Part shown: piece by piece, positions 7,575-10,976 of the stretch
Numbering within the stretch: position 1 is the first letter of the stretch
How the letters are laid out: every line of letters begins with the position of its first letter
NCBI GenBank assembly: GCA_016209995.1
Contig: JACQVC010000487.1
Span: forward strand, 1-10,976
Length of the DNA stretch: 10,976 nucleotides
DNA from: Gemmatimonadota bacterium
GTDB taxonomy: Bacteria > Gemmatimonadota > Gemmatimonadetes > Longimicrobiales > Gaopeijiaceae
Reading direction: 5' to 3'
Translations under genes and position numbers: made by a program
The notes under the pieces: generated by a model
The model's input: only the letters and a program-made list of their open reading frames with translations
Told to the model about the DNA's origin: nothing
The model's database searches: none

Positions 7575-7590
7575 GCGATCTACTGATCGC
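7575..7590. other. Small inverted repeat just before the carboxylase start
   Basis: GCGATC (7575-7580) and GATCGC (7585-7590) flank TACT and could form a 6-pair hairpin ending 7 bases before ATG 7598, in the space where a ribosome-binding site would lie. The intergenic gap is only 52 bases. It might limit translation initiation or bind a regulator, but a repeat this short may be chance. Confidence 0.3.
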
Positions 7591-7597
7591 GATCCTC

Positions 7598-9142
7598 ATG
7601 CGCGATGAGCTGAAGCGCCTCCAGGAGCTCCGGCGTCAGGCGGAGCTAAGCGGCGGGCCGGAGGGCATTGCGGCCCAGCACGCAAAGGGCAAGCTCTCGG
7701 CGCGCGAACGCCTCGCGCTGCTGCTCGATGAGGGCTCGTTCGTCGAGCTGGATCGCTTCGTGACCCACCGTACGACCGAGTTCGGCCTGGACAAGAAGAA
7801 GATCCTCGGCGACGGCGTGGTTACAGGCTATGGCACCGTGTTCGGCCGCCTCGTTTACGTCTTCTCCCAGGATTTCACGGTTTTTGGCGGCTCACTCTCC
7901 GAAGCGCACGCCGAGAAGATCGTCAAGATCATGGACTTGGCTCTGAAGAACGGTGCGCCCGTGATCGGCCTCAACGATTCCGGTGGCGCGCGCATCCAGG
8001 AAGGCGTGGTGTCACTCGGAGGGTACGCGGAGATCTTTCTCCGCAATACGCTGGCGTCCGGAGTCATCCCCCAGGTGAGCGTGATCCTGGGGCCGTGCGC
8101 GGGTGGGGCCGTGTACTCGCCGGCGATTACGGACTTCGTCTACATGGTCCGCGGGACCAGCTACATGTTCGTGACGGGTCCCAACGTAGTGAAGACGGTG
8201 ACCCACGAGGACGTGGACATGGAGAGCCTCGGTGGCGCCACTGTGCACTCGACCCGCTCGGGCGTCGCTCACTTCGCGCACGCTTCCGAGCCCGCATGCC
8301 TCACGGCCGTACGACAGCTCTTTCGCTACATCCCCGGGAACAACACAGAAGAGCCGCCGCGGGGCCACGCTCAGGACCCCGCGGACCGTCAGGATGAACG
8401 CCTGGCCGACCTGGTCCCCGACAACCCGAACAAGCCGTACGACATGCTCGATGTCATCCGCAGCGTCATTGACTCCGGCGAGTTCTACGAGGTGCACGCC
8501 GAATATGCCCGCAACCTAGTCGTGGGCTTCGCGCACCTCGGCGGGTTCAGCGTCGGTATCGTAGCGAATCAACCCGCCGTGCTGGCCGGCGTTCTCGACA
8601 TCGACTCGTCCTTGAAGGGCGCTCGGTTCGTCCGCTTCTGCGATGCCTTCAACATTCCCCTGGTCGTCTTCGAGGACGTCCCGGGCTTCCTCCCCGGCGT
8701 CACGCAGGAGCACGGCGGAATCATTCGCCACGGCGCCAAGCTGCTTTACGCGTTCTGCGAGGCCACCGTACCGAAGGTTACCGTGATCACACGCAAGGCC
8801 TACGGCGGCGCCTACGACGTGATGAATTCCAAGCACATCCGCGGGGACATCAATCTGGCGTGGCCGACGGCCGAGATCGCGGTCATGGGCCCGAAAGGTG
8901 CAGTCGAGATCCTGTTCCGGCGCGAAATCGCGGAGGCCGCAGATCCCGAGGCGGCCACGGAGGCACGCATCCAGGAGTACCGCGATAAGTTCGCGCACCC
9001 GTACGTAGCGGCCGGGCGAGGGTACGTGGATGACGTGATCGACCCCAGGGAAACTCGGCCACGGCTCATCAGTGTCCTGCAGATGCTGCGTAACAAGCGA
9101 GACGCCAATCCCGTGCGCAAACACGGCAACATCCCGCTGTAG
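7598..9142 (+). CDS. pccB: Acyl-CoA carboxylase carboxyltransferase (beta) subunit, propionyl-CoA type
   Basis: A 514-residue crotonase-fold carboxyltransferase that moves CO2 from carboxybiotin to an acyl-CoA, most likely propionyl-CoA, giving methylmalonyl-CoA. Family marks include [12 protein letters not shown] near the N-terminus, the first oxyanion-hole segment SGGARIQEG (about 128-136), [23 protein letters not shown], and in the second half [30 protein letters not shown] and a C-terminal KHGNIPL. Asp407 in GGAYDVM is, as I recall, at the position that favours propionyl-CoA over acetyl-CoA in actinobacterial enzymes. Length is typical for PccB. The biotin carboxylase and biotin carrier parts are not in the window. 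The near-identical alpha subunit of methylmalonyl-CoA decarboxylase (MmdA) cannot be excluded from sequence alone. ATG 7598 fits the family N-terminus, but no Shine-Dalgarno is visible. Confidence 0.92.
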   Translation: MRDELKRLQELRRQAELSGGPEGIAAQHAKGKLSARERLALLLDEGSFVELDRFVTHRTTEFGLDKKKILGDGVVTGYGTVFGRLVYVFSQDFTVFGGSLSEAHAEKIVKIMDLALKNGAPVIGLNDSGGARIQEGVVSLGGYAEIFLRNTLASGVIPQVSVILGPCAGGAVYSPAITDFVYMVRGTSYMFVTGPNVVKTVTHEDVDMESLGGATVHSTRSGVAHFAHASEPACLTAVRQLFRYIPGNNTEEPPRGHAQDPADRQDERLADLVPDNPNKPYDMLDVIRSVIDSGEFYEVHAEYARNLVVGFAHLGGFSVGIVANQPAVLAGVLDIDSSLKGARFVRFCDAFNIPLVVFEDVPGFLPGVTQEHGGIIRHGAKLLYAFCEATVPKVTVITRKAYGGAYDVMNSKHIRGDINLAWPTAEIAVMGPKGAVEILFRREIAEAADPEAATEARIQEYRDKFAHPYVAAGRGYVDDVIDPRETRPRLISVLQMLRNKRDANPVRKHGNIPL

Positions 9143-9164
9143 CCGGTCCCTGCCTCCACCGCCC

Positions 9165-9213
9165 TCTAGCGGGTAAGCGGTGGTCTAACTCGCTGACCCG
9201 CCAACCCGCTGAC
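9165..9213. repeat. Palindrome built of 8-base tandem units, downstream of pccB
   Basis: The right side holds three tandem 8-base units (9190-9197, 9198-9205, 9206-9213) close to CCGCTGAC. The left side holds two units in the opposite sense (9165-9172 and 9173-9180), both ending in AGCGG. AGCGGGT (9168-9174) pairs exactly with ACCCGCT (9204-9210), and GCGG (9177-9180) with CCGC (9198-9201). It starts 22 bases after the pccB stop and no U-tract follows. It shares its plan with the elements after rpsA and after the PDZ gene. Confidence 0.75.
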
Positions 9214-9289
9214 TCCCCCTCGGCAACGCTTTTCAGGCCTTCCCGCATCCTAAACTGCGAGATGACCCGATGGGTCTCGAGCTCTTCCG

Positions 9290-9294
9290 AGGAG
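9290..9294 (+). promoter_or_regulatory. Shine-Dalgarno deciding the PDZ-gene start
   Basis: AGGAG, followed by AGG, lies 6 bases before ATG 9301. It selects this start over the in-frame ATG at 9262, which has no comparable site and would put 13 residues in front of the signal peptide. Confidence 0.75.
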
Positions 9295-9300
9295 AGGACC

Positions 9301-10176
9301 ATGGTGAGATTTCAACGCAGCACACTCCTGGCCATGGTGAGCGTGCTAGCTGCGGCGTCTGCGGCCCTGGCACAGCCGCGCCAGGCGCCGCGAATCCCCA
9401 GGAGCGAACGCAGTTTCCAGACTCCGGACGTTTCCCGCGCAATGGCACGCGCGCTGGATGCCGTCGCGCAGGTTCAGTCACGAGTTCGGCTTGGTGTCCG
9501 CATCTCGGCCGATCGCGCTCCCACGACCGACAGCATCGGCGCCCGCATCGACGGCGTCCTGCCGGACAGCCCTGCGGACGAAGCAGGGCTCGAAGCCGGG
9601 GACATCATCGTTGCGCTCGATGGGCGCAGCTTGCTCCAGCCGCTCGAGGATGAGGCTCTCTCCGCCGACCGATCCGCGCCGGCGCAACGCCTCCTGCGAC
9701 TTGCCGGCCGGCTCGACCCCAGAGACACGGTGCGGATCAGCTACCGGCGCGGCCCCGAGCGACGCGAGGCGACCATCGTCGCCCGGGACGTGGCTGTGTT
9801 TGACCCGATGATCGCGCCGAAGGTACGGATCGAATCGATGCCGAAGCTCCGCGCGGATCTCGAGAGGATGGGCGACGACCTTGCCCGCCTTCGCTTCCGT
9901 TGGCAGCCGACGGTTTTCGGGCTCGAGATCGTAGATCTGAACGCCCAACTCGGGGAGTACTTTGGAACGGATCGGGGAGTTCTCGTCACACAGGTCGATA
10001 CCAACTCGCCGCTCCCGCTTCAGGCCGGTGATGTCATCCTCGAAGTCGGAGGGCGCCAGGTCCGAGACGCCGACCATCTGAGGGAGATACTGTCCTCCTA
10101 TCGCAGCGACGAGCGTGTAGTCATGTCCATCCTGAGAAAGCAGCAGCGCACGACGGTTGAGGGGCTGGTACCGTAG
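9301..10176 (+). CDS. Secreted protein with two PDZ domains
   Basis: A 291-residue protein beginning with a clear Sec signal peptide: basic MVRFQR, a hydrophobic core, and a likely cut after ALA at residue 24. A first PDZ domain spans about residues 62-162, with the core pattern DSPADEAGLEAGDIIVALDG at 88-107. A second spans about 205-280, with LQAGDVILEVGG at 240-251. A basic/acidic helical segment (about 178-200) joins them. No Ser-His-Asp protease domain or other catalytic region is present, unlike DegP/HtrA proteins, which carry PDZ pairs after a protease domain. The protein may be a periplasmic peptide-binding adaptor, for example presenting substrates to a separate protease; this is inference. 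It stands alone between pccB and a convergent antiporter gene. A weak promoter-like sequence precedes it. Confidence 0.85.
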   Translation: MVRFQRSTLLAMVSVLAAASAALAQPRQAPRIPRSERSFQTPDVSRAMARALDAVAQVQSRVRLGVRISADRAPTTDSIGARIDGVLPDSPADEAGLEAGDIIVALDGRSLLQPLEDEALSADRSAPAQRLLRLAGRLDPRDTVRISYRRGPERREATIVARDVAVFDPMIAPKVRIESMPKLRADLERMGDDLARLRFRWQPTVFGLEIVDLNAQLGEYFGTDRGVLVTQVDTNSPLPLQAGDVILEVGGRQVRDADHLREILSSYRSDERVVMSILRKQQRTTVEGLVP

Positions 10177-10207
10177 CCATTTCGCTTTGTCAGTCGGTCG
10201 GTAGTCG

Positions 10208-10301
10208 GAGGCTCAGAGGTTCAGAGGCTCAGAGTAGTGGAGATCCAACTGGGGCGCTCAACCTCTGTACCTCTGTGCCTCTGACCCTCTCACCCGCTCA
10301 T
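10208..10301. repeat. Palindrome with 8-base tandem units between convergent genes
   Basis: Left arm units of consensus NNCAGAGG lie at 10212-10219, 10220-10227 and 10228-10235. The right arm has CCTCTGNN-type units at 10262, 10270, 10278 and 10286, with a fifth, divergent one at 10294-10301. Positions 10208-10235 pair with 10262-10289 at 22 of 28 positions plus one G-T, around a 26-base loop that can itself form a 5-pair stem (10236-10240 with 10245-10250). The element lies 32 bases after the PDZ-gene stop and reaches into the stop codon of the convergent antiporter gene. It may act as a two-way transcription end, but neither side has a U-tract. The stretch before it (10189-10207) has further GTCGG-rich repetition. 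Confidence 0.85.
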
Positions 10302-10976
10302 AGAAAGAAGAACGCCATCGCCAGAATCAGGTAAACGGCCAACAGCTGCACTCCCTCCATCCAGTTGGATTCTCCGTCCAGAGAGATCAGCGCGATCACA
10401 CCCACCGAGAGCGCGACGGCCAGGACCTCGAATCTGCTGAAGACGAGATCCATCGGTCGGGGTCCCACGACGTAGCTGAGAAAGACGAGCACTGGCGCAA
10501 CGAAGAGAGCGACCTGGATCGAAGAACCGACGGCGATGTTGATCGCCAGATCCATCTTGTCCTTCAGCGCGACGAGGACGGCGGTCGAGTGCTCGGCCGC
10601 GTTGCCGATGAGAGCCACCAGGATCACGCCCACGAAAACCTCGGTCATGCCCAACGTCGCGGCGGCGCCCTCGATCGCCCCTACCAGGAACTCGCTCATC
10701 AGCGCGACCAGCGCCGTCGCCATGAGCAGCACGACCAGCGCTTTGCCGCGCGACCAGTGCGTCAGGATTTGAGATCCACCCGAGCCGACCCCCGGCGCGC
10801 CTGCCGGTTCAACGTTCGAGGCTTCCCTACCGTGAGCATGCTCAACCGAGGGCCCCGGGTGGGCACGGCCGCCGACATAAAGATGTGAGTGCGTTTTGAG
10901 CGCGAAGACGAGGCTCAGTAGATACGTGGTGAAGAGGACGATGGAGATCTCGAAGCTCAGGCCGCGCTCGGCGGCC
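10298..10976 (-). CDS. cax: CAX-family Ca2+/H+ antiporter, C-terminal part
   Basis: The minus-strand frame is open from the window edge to TGA (10300-10298), giving 225 residues; the N-terminal part is cut off. The visible protein begins near the end of the first cation-exchanger half, with a membrane segment around [11 protein letters not shown] hydrophilic loop of about 45 residues follows, rich in His, Gly and Pro (THSHLY, then EHAHG). The second half follows with membrane helices, including the family core ALIGNAAEH (encoded around 10605) and an intact partner segment [14 protein letters not shown]. The ion-exchange motif GNAAEH is diagnostic for the CAX/ChaA type. These inner-membrane proteins export Ca2+ or other divalent cations against protons. 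Five or six helices can be made out to the C-terminus, which ends in FFFL. An internal GTG at 10732 is not the start, as the helix and loop upstream are coding. The gene faces the PDZ gene. Confidence 0.9.
   Translation of the reverse strand, partial: AAERGLSFEISIVLFTTYLLSLVFALKTHSHLYVGGRAHPGPSVEHAHGREASNVEPAGAPGVGSGGSQILTHWSRGKALVVLLMATALVALMSEFLVGAIEGAAATLGMTEVFVGVILVALIGNAAEHSTAVLVALKDKMDLAINIAVGSSIQVALFVAPVLVFLSYVVGPRPMDLVFSRFEVLAVALSVGVIALISLDGESNWMEGVQLLAVYLILAMAFFFL

Noticed and set aside
9230..9256. TTTTCA with TAAACT as a promoter for the PDZ gene
   Set aside because: Both boxes match at four of six bases but the spacer is only 15; too weak to annotate.
9262..9300. ATG 9262 as start of the PDZ protein
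   Set aside because: No Shine-Dalgarno, and it would place 13 residues before a complete signal peptide that begins at ATG 9301.
10189..10301. CRISPR-like or satellite array
   Set aside because: Units are 8 bases with no spacers and no cas genes are near; it is an inverted, degenerate tandem repeat.
10298..10732. GTG 10732 as the start of a 144-residue membrane protein
   Set aside because: The frame stays open to the window edge and encodes a helix and loop expected of the CAX antiporter, so the gene is longer and truncated by the window.

Overview
The window is ordinary, GC-rich (by eye about two thirds G+C) bacterial chromosome carrying conserved core genes. A diderm is suggested by a lipoprotein that resembles LpoA and by a secreted PDZ protein. 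The gene order, the protein flavour and the TPR plus periplasmic-binding lipoprotein make me think of Gemmatimonadota or a neighbouring phylum, but that is an impression and not a result. I see no mobile element, phage gene, CRISPR array, tRNA or rRNA.

Layout. Positions 1-3458 are a tight plus-strand operon: the 3' part of rnz (RNase Z), tyrA (prephenate dehydrogenase), and one long gene that fuses aroA (EPSP synthase) to cmk (cytidylate kinase). Genes overlap by 11 and 4 bases, and the fusion gene starts at a TTG with a strong Shine-Dalgarno. A terminator-like hairpin at 3533-3560 separates the operon from rpsA (3637-5502), which encodes a six-domain ribosomal protein S1. The same strand then carries a TPR plus type-1 periplasmic-binding lipoprotein (5701-7545), the carboxyltransferase subunit of a propionyl-CoA-type carboxylase (7598-9142) and a secreted two-PDZ protein (9301-10176). 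A convergent minus-strand gene, truncated by the window edge, encodes the C-terminal part of a CAX-type Ca2+/H+ antiporter (10298-10976).

Function. TyrA and AroA serve aromatic amino-acid synthesis. Cmk supplies CDP/dCDP, and its neighbourhood with rpsA is an old bacterial association. RNase Z and S1 serve tRNA maturation and translation. The last four genes are probably separate transcription units, since each of the gaps after rpsA, after the carboxylase gene and after the PDZ gene holds a structured element.

Most unusual signal. Three intergenic spaces (5544-5642, 9165-9213, 10208-10301) each hold an imperfect palindrome whose arms are built of degenerate tandem units of 8 to 9 bases. Each begins 22 to 41 bases after a stop codon and none is followed by a U-tract. 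The units of the second and third elements are nearly the same (NNNAGCGG and NNCAGAGG). I do not recognise a named repeat family for this. The AroA-Cmk fusion is the second notable feature; I recall precedents in betaproteobacteria.
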